Shown piece after piece: positions 14,343 through 21,771 of a stretch of DNA of 28,317 nucleotides (position 1 is its first letter; each line of letters begins with the position of its first letter). The notes beneath the pieces were generated by a model, which worked only from the letters and a program-made list of their open reading frames with translations, did no database searches and was not told the DNA's origin. This stretch comes from Treponema sp. (lineage in GTDB: Bacteria > Spirochaetota > Spirochaetia > Treponematales > Treponemataceae), in NCBI GenBank assembly GCA_016293495.1, contig JAEDED010000027.1, positions 1 to 28,317 of the forward strand. Direction: 5' to 3'. Position numbers and translations under genes: made by a program.

Positions 14343-14353
14343 CTATTTATAAT
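14325..14353 (+). promoter_or_regulatory. efp promoter at the epmA 3' end
   Basis: TTGCCA (14325-14330), a 17-bp spacer and a perfect TATAAT (14348-14353) begin inside the last codons of epmA. Predicted transcription starts near 14360, giving a leader of about 48 nt with GAGG before the efp ATG. Separate transcription would let EF-P be made in excess over its ligase. Confidence 0.7.
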
Positions 14354-14407
14354 AGAAGAAATTATTTTTTATATTTATGCTTTTAAATAAATTGTGAGGT
14401 TACTTTT

Positions 14408-14974
14408 ATGATTAGAGGCGGCGAAATTAACAAAGGTACAGTTCTTATTATCAAGAACGCTCCATACCTTGTTGTAGAAAGAGAATTTGTTAACCCTGGA
14501 AAAGGTACTGCATTTGCTCGCTGTAAACTTAAGAACTTGAAAGACGGTTCAGTATTGAGCCAGCAGGTATTCAAAACTCCTGATACATTCGAAGATGCTA
14601 CTGTAGACACAATTAACGCTCAGTACATCTACTCAGAACCAGATGCTTATGTATTCCAGAATGCAGAAACATTTGACCAGATCATGGTTCCAACAGAATT
14701 GAACCCAGATCTCAAGTACTACCTTCGTGATGACATCGAATACCAGATCGTAATCTGGGATGGAAATCCTATCGATGTTAAGGTTCCACAGAAGATGACA
14801 TTCATCGTTGCAGAATCTGAAAACTACATCAAAGGTGATACAGTTTCTGGAGCTACAAAACCTATTATAACAGAAACAGGACTTACAGTTCGCGTTCCAT
14901 TGTTCATCAAACAGGACGAAAAAATCGTTGTAAACACAGAAACAAACGAATACGTTGAACGTATCAACAAATAA
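14408..14974 (+). CDS. efp: Translation elongation factor P
   Basis: A 188-residue EF-P of standard length: a KOW-like domain (1-65) followed by two OB domains. The loop that reaches the peptidyl-transferase centre reads VNPGKGTAF, and Lys32 is the expected modification site for EpmA. Family signatures YYLRDDIEYQIV-like and SGATKPIITETGLTVRVPLFI are clear. EF-P rescues ribosomes stalled at consecutive prolines. The ribosome site is GTGAGG. The gene follows epmA and ends in a terminator at 15002-15033. Confidence 0.98.
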   Translation: MIRGGEINKGTVLIIKNAPYLVVEREFVNPGKGTAFARCKLKNLKDGSVLSQQVFKTPDTFEDATVDTINAQYIYSEPDAYVFQNAETFDQIMVPTELNPDLKYYLRDDIEYQIVIWDGNPIDVKVPQKMTFIVAESENYIKGDTVSGATKPIITETGLTVRVPLFIKQDEKIVVNTETNEYVERINK

Positions 14975-15001
14975 TTACAGTTTGACTTAATTCAGATTGA
15001 G

Positions 15002-15033
15002 AAAAACAGTTCGGATTCGGACTGTTTTTTTTT
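15002..15033 (+). terminator. Intrinsic terminator after efp
   Basis: AACAGTTCG (15005-15013), loop GATT, CGGACTGTT (15018-15026) form a 9-bp stem with one G-U pair, followed by seven further T residues to 15033. Confidence 0.9.
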
Positions 15034-15060
15034 GCTTATTTCTGATTTACATTGTATACT
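15032..15060 (+). promoter_or_regulatory. Promoter of the Asp-box lipoprotein gene
   Basis: TTGCTT (15032-15037), a 17-bp spacer and TATACT (15055-15060) begin in the T-tract of the efp terminator. Predicted +1 is near 15067, leaving a short leader that still contains TGAGG before the ATG at 15079. Confidence 0.65.
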
Positions 15061-15078
15061 TTCGACTGAGGTTATTTT

Positions 15079-16173
15079 ATGAGAAAGTTTCCTTTTTATT
15101 TTTCTTTATTCATGATTCTTAGCATGACTGCATGTTCAATAGGTGAATATTCTCCTGAACATAAACTTTCATTAGGACCTATTACTGTAGTCAACATTAC
15201 ATCAACTGCTCACTACGGAAAATATTTTCCAGACGGAAAACTTTGTACTGTAAAAAAAGATGATACCTGGCAAACATTCTGGGCTGAATGTGTAAATATT
15301 AAAACTGAAGCCTCTTCTCCCTGGCCTGAAGATCACGTTTCACAATTACTTAAATCTAATGAAGTTTATGGAAAGATGAATTACGGCAGCAATGTGGTTG
15401 ATAAAACAACGGGCTTTAACGAAAACGGCTCATGGTTTATCGGCGTATTCCCGCTGAATGATTCTGGGCGCTATATTGGTTTTTACCATGCAGAGTCACA
15501 CAGAGACAATGAGCCGGGTTACGAAGGAACTACAGGTATTGCCCACAAGTCAATCGGTGTAACCTACAGTGATGATTATGGAAAAACCTGGCATGACTCT
15601 GCTCCTATAATTGTTGATTCAAAAACAAAATCAGAAAGTTCCGGCTGGTCAGGACTTGGAGACGGCTGTGTAGTTTATGATGAAAAAAACAAAAGATGGC
15701 TCTGCTATTATCAAGGACCTGTTTCAGGTTCTACAAATTCAATATGTCTTGCAATGTCTGAAGACCCGGAAGCCAGAAGCGGCACATGGAAAAAATGGGA
15801 CGGTAATAGATTTTGTGTTGAAGCCTATAATTCCTTTACAAAAAGAGGCGGAACAAATTATGCCCTCAGAAATTTAAACTATCGTCCTGGAGCAAATCCG
15901 AGCGTAATGTGGAATCATTATCTTAACAAATGGGTAATGGTTTATCACGGCTGGAGTCCAAAGCAGGTTTATATTTCCTTCAGTAAAGACGGAATCACAT
16001 GGTCTAGTCCTGCACGGATTCTTGGAAGTTCTGATAATCCGATTTGGTATCCAAATCTCATAAGTGCAGAAGGAGATTTAACCGGCGGAAAAGATCTTCG
16101 CCTTTATTTCTCTTATCAGCAAGCTGACAACGGCACAAGAAAACTTGCCTACTGCACATTAACTTTCGAATAA
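15079..16173 (+). CDS. Asp-box beta-propeller lipoprotein, possible glycosidase-like
   Basis: A 364-residue lipoprotein with a relaxed lipobox (SMTAC). The mature part has propeller features seen in sialidase-like and GH43/GH117-type folds. Asp-box type motifs include SDDYGKTWHDSAPI and SKDGITWSSPARI. Stretches such as DGCVVYDEKNKRWLCYYQG and PSVMWNHYLNKWVMVYHGW repeat the blade pattern of an aromatic-rich strand followed by a turn. Probable surface or periplasmic carbohydrate binding or hydrolysis is inference; no catalytic set could be assigned. It is a single gene between the efp terminator and the convergent RluA gene, whose stop is 15 nt away. Confidence 0.7.
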   Translation: MRKFPFYFSLFMILSMTACSIGEYSPEHKLSLGPITVVNITSTAHYGKYFPDGKLCTVKKDDTWQTFWAECVNIKTEASSPWPEDHVSQLLKSNEVYGKMNYGSNVVDKTTGFNENGSWFIGVFPLNDSGRYIGFYHAESHRDNEPGYEGTTGIAHKSIGVTYSDDYGKTWHDSAPIIVDSKTKSESSGWSGLGDGCVVYDEKNKRWLCYYQGPVSGSTNSICLAMSEDPEARSGTWKKWDGNRFCVEAYNSFTKRGGTNYALRNLNYRPGANPSVMWNHYLNKWVMVYHGWSPKQVYISFSKDGITWSSPARILGSSDNPIWYPNLISAEGDLTGGKDLRLYFSYQQADNGTRKLAYCTLTFE

Positions 16174-16188
16174 TTAAAAAATCGAAAA

Positions 16189-17160
16189 CTAAAAATCAAA
16201 TTCCGCAGATACAAAAAGCTGTTCGCCGCTTACAGGATGTTTTAACTCAAGAGACTTTGCATGTAAGCACAGGCGTTCAGCTTTAGTACCGCCGTACAAT
16301 GAGTCACCGACAATCGGGCATCCTCTACCGCTTAAGTGAATTCTGATCTGATGAGTTCTTCCTGTAACCGGATGGCATTCTAAATAGCAAAGCCCGTTTT
16401 CTCTTTTTAATACCTTAAACTCTGTAACGGCAATTACACCGCCGTTTTTTTCCGAAACCTCGCCCCATTTACAGCCTGCACTTTTTGAAGTAATGCGGCC
16501 AAGATAATTTTTAACGGTAAAATCATTTTTTATCGAAGCTGAATCTTTTACGGCTGCAACATAAGTTTTAGTTACGGGACGTTTCTGTTTATCTGGATTA
16601 CCGCTAATATCAAACTTACTGTCAGATAAATCAAGCTTTGAAGAGTCAAACATGTCAAAGATTGCTTTGTTGACATCTCGTTTTTTTGTAAAAAGAATTA
16701 CGCCTGAGGTTTCGCGGTCGAGACGGTGCATGATTCCGACATATGGAGGATTTCTTAAAGATGGATTTTTACTCCACAGATATCGGACAACAGCATCGTG
16801 CAGGTTGTCGCGGTCTGTAACAATTGTCTTTTCTGTCGGAAAGCGTGTAGGCTTATTGATGAATATGAGATATTCGTCTTCGTAAAGAACAGAATCCGGT
16901 GTTACTTCAAACTGAACGTCGTCCGCTTGTTTTTCGTAAAGCATTTTTTCTGTATCGACAAATGCTTCGACTTTAGAACCTGCAAAAACAGTATATGAAG
17001 GAATGCGGACTTCTTTACCGTTAACGCGGATACAACCTGCCATAATAAGACGACGGATTTTTGAATTGCTTATTTCAAGTTTTGTAAGAACAGGAAGTTC
17101 TTTACGGAGAAGTTCATCAAGGCGAGTTTTTGATTCTGGCTGGATTGTAAAGGTCGTCAT
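16189..17160 (-). CDS. RluA-family pseudouridine synthase
   Basis: A 323-residue RNA pseudouridine synthase. The N-terminal S4 domain (KIRRLIMAGCIRVNGKEV, about 15-70) binds RNA. The catalytic domain carries HRLDRETSG (145-153) with nucleophile Asp148, plus GRTHQIRIHLSGRGCPIVGD and LCLHAKSLEL near the end. This fits RluC/RluD-type enzymes acting on 23S rRNA, but the exact site cannot be assigned. Residues about 172-194 (SSKLDLSDSKFDISGN) are an extra loop built from 7-residue units between the active-site strand and the KTYVAAV strand. No clear ribosome site precedes the ATG. Confidence 0.92.
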   Translation of the reverse strand: MTTFTIQPESKTRLDELLRKELPVLTKLEISNSKIRRLIMAGCIRVNGKEVRIPSYTVFAGSKVEAFVDTEKMLYEKQADDVQFEVTPDSVLYEDEYLIFINKPTRFPTEKTIVTDRDNLHDAVVRYLWSKNPSLRNPPYVGIMHRLDRETSGVILFTKKRDVNKAIFDMFDSSKLDLSDSKFDISGNPDKQKRPVTKTYVAAVKDSASIKNDFTVKNYLGRITSKSAGCKWGEVSEKNGGVIAVTEFKVLKRENGLCYLECHPVTGRTHQIRIHLSGRGCPIVGDSLYGGTKAERLCLHAKSLELKHPVSGEQLFVSAEFDF

Positions 17161-17211
17161 AATATTTTATTGATATATAAGAATTTTACTTTGTAAAAGC
17201 CGTTTTAGTTT

Positions 17212-18219
17212 TTATATGAACTTATATTCAGGAGCTTCTTCTCCTGCGTATACTTTGATTTTACATTCTTCCATGCAGACGTTGTCGGCAAAGCTTGAAA
17301 GATTAAGGCTTGCAGGACTTAAAAGGTCTTCAGGGTTGAACGAAAGATTTAAAACAGTTTCTTCGCCTTCAAGGTCAACACGGCTGAAAGCTCCGTAAAG
17401 GCTTACAAGATCTTTTACGATTACGAAAAGATGTTCTTTGTGCTTTTCTTCAAACTTCATTTCTAAAAAATTAAGCTGCATCTTTTCTATTTCTTTGTGT
17501 GTGAGGCTTTCGATTTTAGAGGAATCTTTAAGGTTAACATTGTTGCACTCAAGCCATTCTGCAAAATCAGAAAAGAATTTTGAAGGCGCAATCTTCAAAG
17601 GTTTTAACACAAGATTAAACCATGGAACTGCCCTGCCGCTTGTGTAAAAAACTTTTGTACTTAATGCAATCTTACGTGAATATTCAACATCCTGGCTTGA
17701 ATAAGTGCCTGTACATTTTTCTTTTATGTCAGAATTTTCAATCTGCGGAAAATCAATGTGGTTCGGATACAGAGTAACGGCAAAATCAATTCTGTCGCGG
17801 AACTGCTTAAACGAATCAACATTTGACAAAGCAAAATCAAGGTCAAAGCCGAATACAAAACCATCATTGTTAAGCAAAGTGGCCTTTTTTGAATAAAGCT
17901 TTTTATCAAAGAGAAAAACCTTTTTTTCTTCAGGCTTTACGTTTTTGCTTACATTTTCTGTCATAGGAATTTCAAGCGAACAGAAAAGCTGGGACAGAAG
18001 ATTCAATACTTCGTTATCGATTAACTGTGCATTAACTTTTAAACTGATATAGACATCAGGAATGTCACGGATAGCAGCCTGAAGAAAATGAATGAGGAGC
18101 TTTTTGTCAGTTGCAATTTTTTCATCATGAACATAAAGTTCCGTAATCTTTTTCTGAGAAAAAGTCTTTAATGCGGATTCAAGATTTTCATGTGTAAAAT
18201 TGTATTCTTCGTTCTGCAT
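17212..18219 (-). CDS. Protein of unknown function, possible remnant of a radical SAM protein
   Basis: A 335-residue soluble protein I cannot name. Alternating strands and helices in the first 90 residues (ITELYVHDEKIATDKKLLIH, then DVYISLKVNAQLI) look like half of a TIM-type barrel. The central VFYTSGRAVPWFNLVLKPL and the later ECNNVNLKD, HKEIEKMQLNFLEMKFEEKH and LVSLYGAFSR stretches recall the C-terminal half of cobalamin-binding radical SAM proteins. No CxxxCxxC cluster motif exists, so it cannot be an active radical SAM enzyme as seen. I use the ATG at 18219, preceded by AGAGGAA at about 9 nt; a TTG at 18255 is possible but has no ribosome site. Confidence 0.6.
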   Translation of the reverse strand: MQNEEYNFTHENLESALKTFSQKKITELYVHDEKIATDKKLLIHFLQAAIRDIPDVYISLKVNAQLIDNEVLNLLSQLFCSLEIPMTENVSKNVKPEEKKVFLFDKKLYSKKATLLNNDGFVFGFDLDFALSNVDSFKQFRDRIDFAVTLYPNHIDFPQIENSDIKEKCTGTYSSQDVEYSRKIALSTKVFYTSGRAVPWFNLVLKPLKIAPSKFFSDFAEWLECNNVNLKDSSKIESLTHKEIEKMQLNFLEMKFEEKHKEHLFVIVKDLVSLYGAFSRVDLEGEETVLNLSFNPEDLLSPASLNLSSFADNVCMEECKIKVYAGEEAPEYKFI

Positions 18220-18280
18220 GAGATAAAATTCCTCTGTACAAATTCCTTTGAACAAATTCCTGTGCTAAAATTCAGTATAG

Positions 18281-18314
18281 ACAATAAATGCGGATAACTT
18301 AAAGTCACCCGCAT
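18281..18314 (-). terminator. Hairpin after asnA, probable terminator
   Basis: On the minus strand ATGCGGGTGACT, a 3-nt loop and AGTTATCCGCAT (18314-18288) form a 12-bp stem with two G-U pairs. It starts 10 bases past the asnA stop. The following TTATTGTC is only a weak T-tract, so termination may be partial. Confidence 0.6.
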
Positions 18315-18323
18315 CTTCGAAAA

Positions 18324-19370
18324 CTACTTAAGCTGTAAGAGCTTAATTCCTTTCTTTTTACATTCAGCGTGAATCTTTTCAGGCCAGATTGAAACCTGAG
18401 TTTCACCGATGTGTGCTTTTCTCAAAAGGAACATACAAAGACGTGACTGACCGATACCGCCACCCAATGTCTGTGTCAACTGACCTTTAAGAAGTTTTGA
18501 ATGGAACATAAGTTTTGCTCTTGATTGCATTCCGCGTTCTTCAAGCTGTTCTGTAAGGCTCTGAGGGCATACACGGATTCCCATAGAAGAAAGTTCAAAT
18601 GGCTGGTTCAAAATATCATTCCATACGATGATGTCACCGTTAAGACCTCTGTGTCCGTCACCAGTTTCTGTGATCCAGTCATCGTAGTCAGGAGAACGAC
18701 CGTCATGGATTGAACCGTCAGGAAGTTTTCCGCCGATACCAGAAATAAATACGGCACCATATTTTTTAGCAACTTTTGCTTCTCTTTCTTTTGGAGTCAA
18801 ATCTGGATATTCGCGCTGAAGGTCATCAGCATATACGAATTCAATGTGTTCAGGAAGAACAGGTTTAATATTATCGTAGCGGTCGTAGATGTAAAATTCA
18901 GTTCTTTTGATACAGCGGTAAATCTTTTCTACGATTTCGTGAAGGTAGAAAATTGTTCTGTCTTTTTCATCGATTGCCATTTCCCAGTCCCACTGGTCAA
19001 CATACAGTGAGTGAACTGCATCAAGATCTTCGTCAGGACGGATAGCATTCATATCTGTGTAAATACCAAATCCAGGTTTAAGTTCAAGATCTGTTACTTT
19101 AAGTCTTTTCCACTTTGCAAGTGACTGTACGATTTCGAGTTTTTCTTCGTTCATGCTCTTTACAGGGAATGAAACCGGGCGCTCTACTCCGTTCAAATCA
19201 TCGTTAACACCAGTACCTGAACGTACAAAAAGTGGTGCTGTTACACGAGTAAGATTCAGCTCTGTTGAAAGTGCAAGCTGAAAGAAGTCTTTGATTAAGA
19301 CGATTGCGTGTTCTGTTTCTTTTTCGCCAAGAAGGGATTTATATTTTTTTTGAACTTTGGATTTTACCAT
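18324..19370 (-). CDS. asnA: Aspartate--ammonia ligase (asparagine synthetase A)
   Basis: A 348-residue class II synthetase-like enzyme making asparagine from aspartate, ammonia and ATP. It matches AsnA throughout: VTAPLFVRSGTGVNDDLNG, LYVDQWDWE, FISGIGGKLPDGSIHDGRSPDYDDW, LNGDIIVWN and GGGIGQSRLCMFLL. The length is close to the usual 330. It uses ammonia rather than glutamine, and differs from the glutamine-dependent AsnB. The ribosome site AGAGG lies 9 nt before the ATG, and it has its own promoter. Confidence 0.98.
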   Translation of the reverse strand: MVKSKVQKKYKSLLGEKETEHAIVLIKDFFQLALSTELNLTRVTAPLFVRSGTGVNDDLNGVERPVSFPVKSMNEEKLEIVQSLAKWKRLKVTDLELKPGFGIYTDMNAIRPDEDLDAVHSLYVDQWDWEMAIDEKDRTIFYLHEIVEKIYRCIKRTEFYIYDRYDNIKPVLPEHIEFVYADDLQREYPDLTPKEREAKVAKKYGAVFISGIGGKLPDGSIHDGRSPDYDDWITETGDGHRGLNGDIIVWNDILNQPFELSSMGIRVCPQSLTEQLEERGMQSRAKLMFHSKLLKGQLTQTLGGGIGQSRLCMFLLRKAHIGETQVSIWPEKIHAECKKKGIKLLQLK

Positions 19371-19393
19371 AAATTGACCTCTAATACCCGTCT

Positions 19394-19422
19394 ATTTTAT
19401 CACCATGCGGCATTTTTCTCAA
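19394..19422 (-). promoter_or_regulatory. asnA promoter
   Basis: On the minus strand TTGAGA (19422-19417), a 17-bp spacer and TAAAAT (19399-19394) give a predicted start near 19387 and a leader of about 17 nt holding AGAGG. Confidence 0.7.
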
Positions 19423-19457
19423 GTATGAAACATATGGTAATTTCCGATTTTTACAGT

Positions 19458-19471
19458 TATAATGAAGCATT
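19458..19471 (+). promoter_or_regulatory. -10 element of the nuclease gene, near-leaderless
   Basis: A perfect TATAAT (19458-19463) lies eight bases before the ATG at 19472, so +1 would fall within about two bases of the start codon. The -35 region (TGGTAA, 19435-19440) is weak and no ribosome site is seen. Confidence 0.5.
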
Positions 19472-20569
19472 ATGGCAAAGAAAAAGACAAAACAAGCAAA
19501 AAATCTTTCAACTACAGCAAAAATCCTGATTTTCATTTCGGCAGTACTTTTATTAGCCGCAGCAGGATTGGTAACTTACAAGATTTATACAAATGATGAA
19601 TATTCAACTGAAAAAAACATCATCAATAACTATGTTCTGGACAAAACTGGCATAGACATTGATAAAACCTTTTTCGGGAATGACGACAATGTAGAAGTAA
19701 CGCAGGCTCCTTCTTCAGAACAACAGACTCCAGCTTCTGAGACAGAAACAGTAGAAACAGAAAAATCTGAAAAAACAGAAACCAAAAAAACTGCTTCAAA
19801 ATCCAAATCCGGTTCAAAAGAAATCCAGGACTTAGAAATTCCGGCATGTCCTAAAGGCGCACTCAAAATTACAGACAAAAATACAAAAGGCGTTCTTGAA
19901 ACTCCGGAAAAAGAAGATTCCCACCAGATCATCAAACACAATGGCTTTATTCTCTGCTACCGCGAAAAATACGAACAGCCTGAATGGGTCTGCTATACTT
20001 TAAATGCAAAGAAAATCGAAAAAAATGTTGAACGAAATGACAACTTCAGACCAGACCCTCTCGTATTAACAGGAAGCGCTGTGCTAAACGACTACAAAGG
20101 TTCAGGCTATGACAGAGGCCATCTTGCCCCTTCTGCAGACTTAACTTACAGTTTTGAAACAATGGACGAATCTTTTGTATTAAGCAACATGAGTCCGCAG
20201 GCAGGTCCTTTCAACAGAGGAATGTGGAAAGACCTCGAACACGAAATCAGAACCCTGACAGCTCATTACGACCTTCTCTATGTTGTAACAGGACCTGTTC
20301 TTGAAAAATCAGAATATCCTACAGTCGGAAAAAATGAAGTTGCAGTTCCTGAATATTATTACAAAGCACTTCTTGGAATCAAAAACAACAAATACTACAT
20401 GATTGGCTTTATACTGCCGAACATTGAATGCAAAGGAACAATCTGGGATTATGCAGTAAGCGTTGATGAAGTTGAAAAACGCACAGGTCTTGATTTCTTC
20501 CATCTGCTCGATGACACAACAGAAAAAGCCCTTGAAAAAGACTGCACAATTTCAGAATGGAAATACTAG
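19472..20569 (+). CDS. Membrane-anchored DNA/RNA non-specific endonuclease (NUC1 family)
   Basis: A 365-residue protein. After a short basic N-terminus a single membrane segment (about 17-38) is followed by a Glu/Thr/Lys-rich linker (about 75-120), then the nuclease domain. The catalytic motif is GYDRGHLAPSADLTY with His217, and the metal-binding and helper asparagines are Asn239 and Asn248 in SNMSPQAGPFNRGMW. The N-in topology puts the domain in the periplasm, where related enzymes degrade extracellular nucleic acid for nutrition or DNA uptake (inference). The gene precedes eda by 17 nt, so both may share a transcript despite unrelated functions. Confidence 0.93.
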   Translation: MAKKKTKQAKNLSTTAKILIFISAVLLLAAAGLVTYKIYTNDEYSTEKNIINNYVLDKTGIDIDKTFFGNDDNVEVTQAPSSEQQTPASETETVETEKSEKTETKKTASKSKSGSKEIQDLEIPACPKGALKITDKNTKGVLETPEKEDSHQIIKHNGFILCYREKYEQPEWVCYTLNAKKIEKNVERNDNFRPDPLVLTGSAVLNDYKGSGYDRGHLAPSADLTYSFETMDESFVLSNMSPQAGPFNRGMWKDLEHEIRTLTAHYDLLYVVTGPVLEKSEYPTVGKNEVAVPEYYYKALLGIKNNKYYMIGFILPNIECKGTIWDYAVSVDEVEKRTGLDFFHLLDDTTEKALEKDCTISEWKY

Positions 20570-20586
20570 ACATATCAGGAATTAAT

Positions 20587-21222
20587 ATGACAAACAGCGA
20601 AATATTTTCTTTAATCGAAAAAACAAAAATCATTCCTGCAGTTAAAATTGAAAACGCAGAAGATGCAGTTTCTGTTGCAAAAGCATTGAGCGCCGGCGGA
20701 ATTAACATTATCGAGTTTACTTACCGTACAGCTGCAGCAGGTGACGCAATTGCAGAGGTTTGCAAAAACTGTCCTGACCTTTTAACAGGTGCAGGTACAA
20801 TCACAGATTTAAGCAAGGCAAAGGATGCCGTTAAAAACGGCGCAAAGTTTATCGTAATGCCAGGCTATGATGAAAAAACTGTAGACTGGTGCATTAAGAA
20901 AAATATTCCTGTAATTCCAGGCGTTGCAACTCCAACAGAAATTACTGTCTGCATTAACAAAGGTCTGAAGGTATTAAAATTATTCCCTGCATCAACTGTC
21001 GGTGGAACTGATTTCTTAAAAGCAGTAAAAGGTCCGTTTGCCGAAGTTCTTTTTATTCCGACTGGTGGCGTTAATAGTGACAATGCAAAGGAATATCTTT
21101 CAGAGTCAAACGTAATTGCAGTCGGCGGTTCATGGCTTACACCATCATCTGTTTTAAAAGAAAAAAGCTTCGACCGTATTACAGCCGAAGCAAAAGATTT
21201 ACTTTCCAGAATAATTAATTAA
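20587..21222 (+). CDS. eda: 2-keto-3-deoxy-6-phosphogluconate (KDPG) aldolase
   Basis: A 211-residue class I aldolase splitting KDPG to pyruvate and glyceraldehyde-3-phosphate, in the Entner-Doudoroff and hexuronate routes. The Schiff-base lysine is in LKLFPAS, the catalytic glutamate in IIEFTYRT, and the phosphate loop in PTGGVNSDN and VGGSWL. Length fits the family. I chose the ATG at 20587, with AGGA upstream and the expected family N-terminus, over one at 20557 that overlaps the nuclease gene. No kinase or dehydratase partner lies nearby. Its last 24 bases overlap the 3' end of the convergent apt gene. Confidence 0.93.
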   Translation: MTNSEIFSLIEKTKIIPAVKIENAEDAVSVAKALSAGGINIIEFTYRTAAAGDAIAEVCKNCPDLLTGAGTITDLSKAKDAVKNGAKFIVMPGYDEKTVDWCIKKNIPVIPGVATPTEITVCINKGLKVLKLFPASTVGGTDFLKAVKGPFAEVLFIPTGGVNSDNAKEYLSESNVIAVGGSWLTPSSVLKEKSFDRITAEAKDLLSRIIN

Positions 21223-21732
21223 AGTTGTTATCTTTGAAGGAGCCAGGACTTTTTCGTAATTAAGTTCTGGTAATCCGATTACGCCAAAGAAGTCTGTTAC
21301 AGTTCCACCACCCTGTTCAATAAGGTTACGGGCTGCAACCAGAGTTCCACCTGTTGCAATAAGATCATCAACAACAAGATAATTCTTACCTTTTTCGATA
21401 TCTGACTTATGCGCTTCAACTTCGGCAGTTCCATATTCAAGTGAATACTTACAGGTATATGTGTCGCCTGGAAGCTTTCCTTTTTTGCGGATCAGCACAA
21501 GCGGAATGCCGAGCTTTTCTGCAAGAGGAGCTGCAAACAAAAATCCTCTTGAATCAACGCCGGCAATGGCATCAATTTTTGAATCCTTGTAAATCTCGAC
21601 CATTCTGTCGATGCAGTATTTAAACGCGTCCGGGTTTACGAAAACGCTTGTAATATCGTAGAAAAGGATTCCAGGCTTTGGAAAGTCAGGAACGCGACGG
21701 ATTGATTTATCAAGTAATTCTAAGTCTGCCAT
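21199..21732 (-). CDS. apt: Adenine phosphoribosyltransferase
   Basis: A 177-residue purine salvage enzyme converting adenine and PRPP to AMP. The PRPP-binding motif is YLVVDDLIATGGT, and the family N-terminus RRVPDFPKPGILFYDIT and the loop region AGVDSRGFLFAAPLA are clear. Length fits. GGAGGAA precedes the ATG. It follows tyrA by 39 nt, as the last gene of the deacetylase-tsaD-tyrA-apt run, and overlaps the convergent eda by 24 bp at the 3' end. Confidence 0.97.
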   Translation of the reverse strand: MADLELLDKSIRRVPDFPKPGILFYDITSVFVNPDAFKYCIDRMVEIYKDSKIDAIAGVDSRGFLFAAPLAEKLGIPLVLIRKKGKLPGDTYTCKYSLEYGTAEVEAHKSDIEKGKNYLVVDDLIATGGTLVAARNLIEQGGGTVTDFFGVIGLPELNYEKVLAPSKITTLINYSGK

Positions 21733-21771
21733 TAATATTCCTCCAGTAAAGGCAATGAGAATTATATTATA

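Noticed and set aside
16164..16187. TTTCGA-N12-TCGAAA inverted repeat between the lipoprotein and RluA stops
   Set aside because: The arms are only 6 bp with a 12-base loop and no T-tract. It is too weak to call a terminator.
18220..18255. TTG start at 18255 for the unknown protein
   Set aside because: No ribosome site precedes it, whereas AGAGGAA precedes the ATG at 18219.
20557..20586. Start of eda at 20557
   Set aside because: It lies inside the nuclease gene without a ribosome site. The ATG at 20587 has AGGA and matches the family N-terminus.
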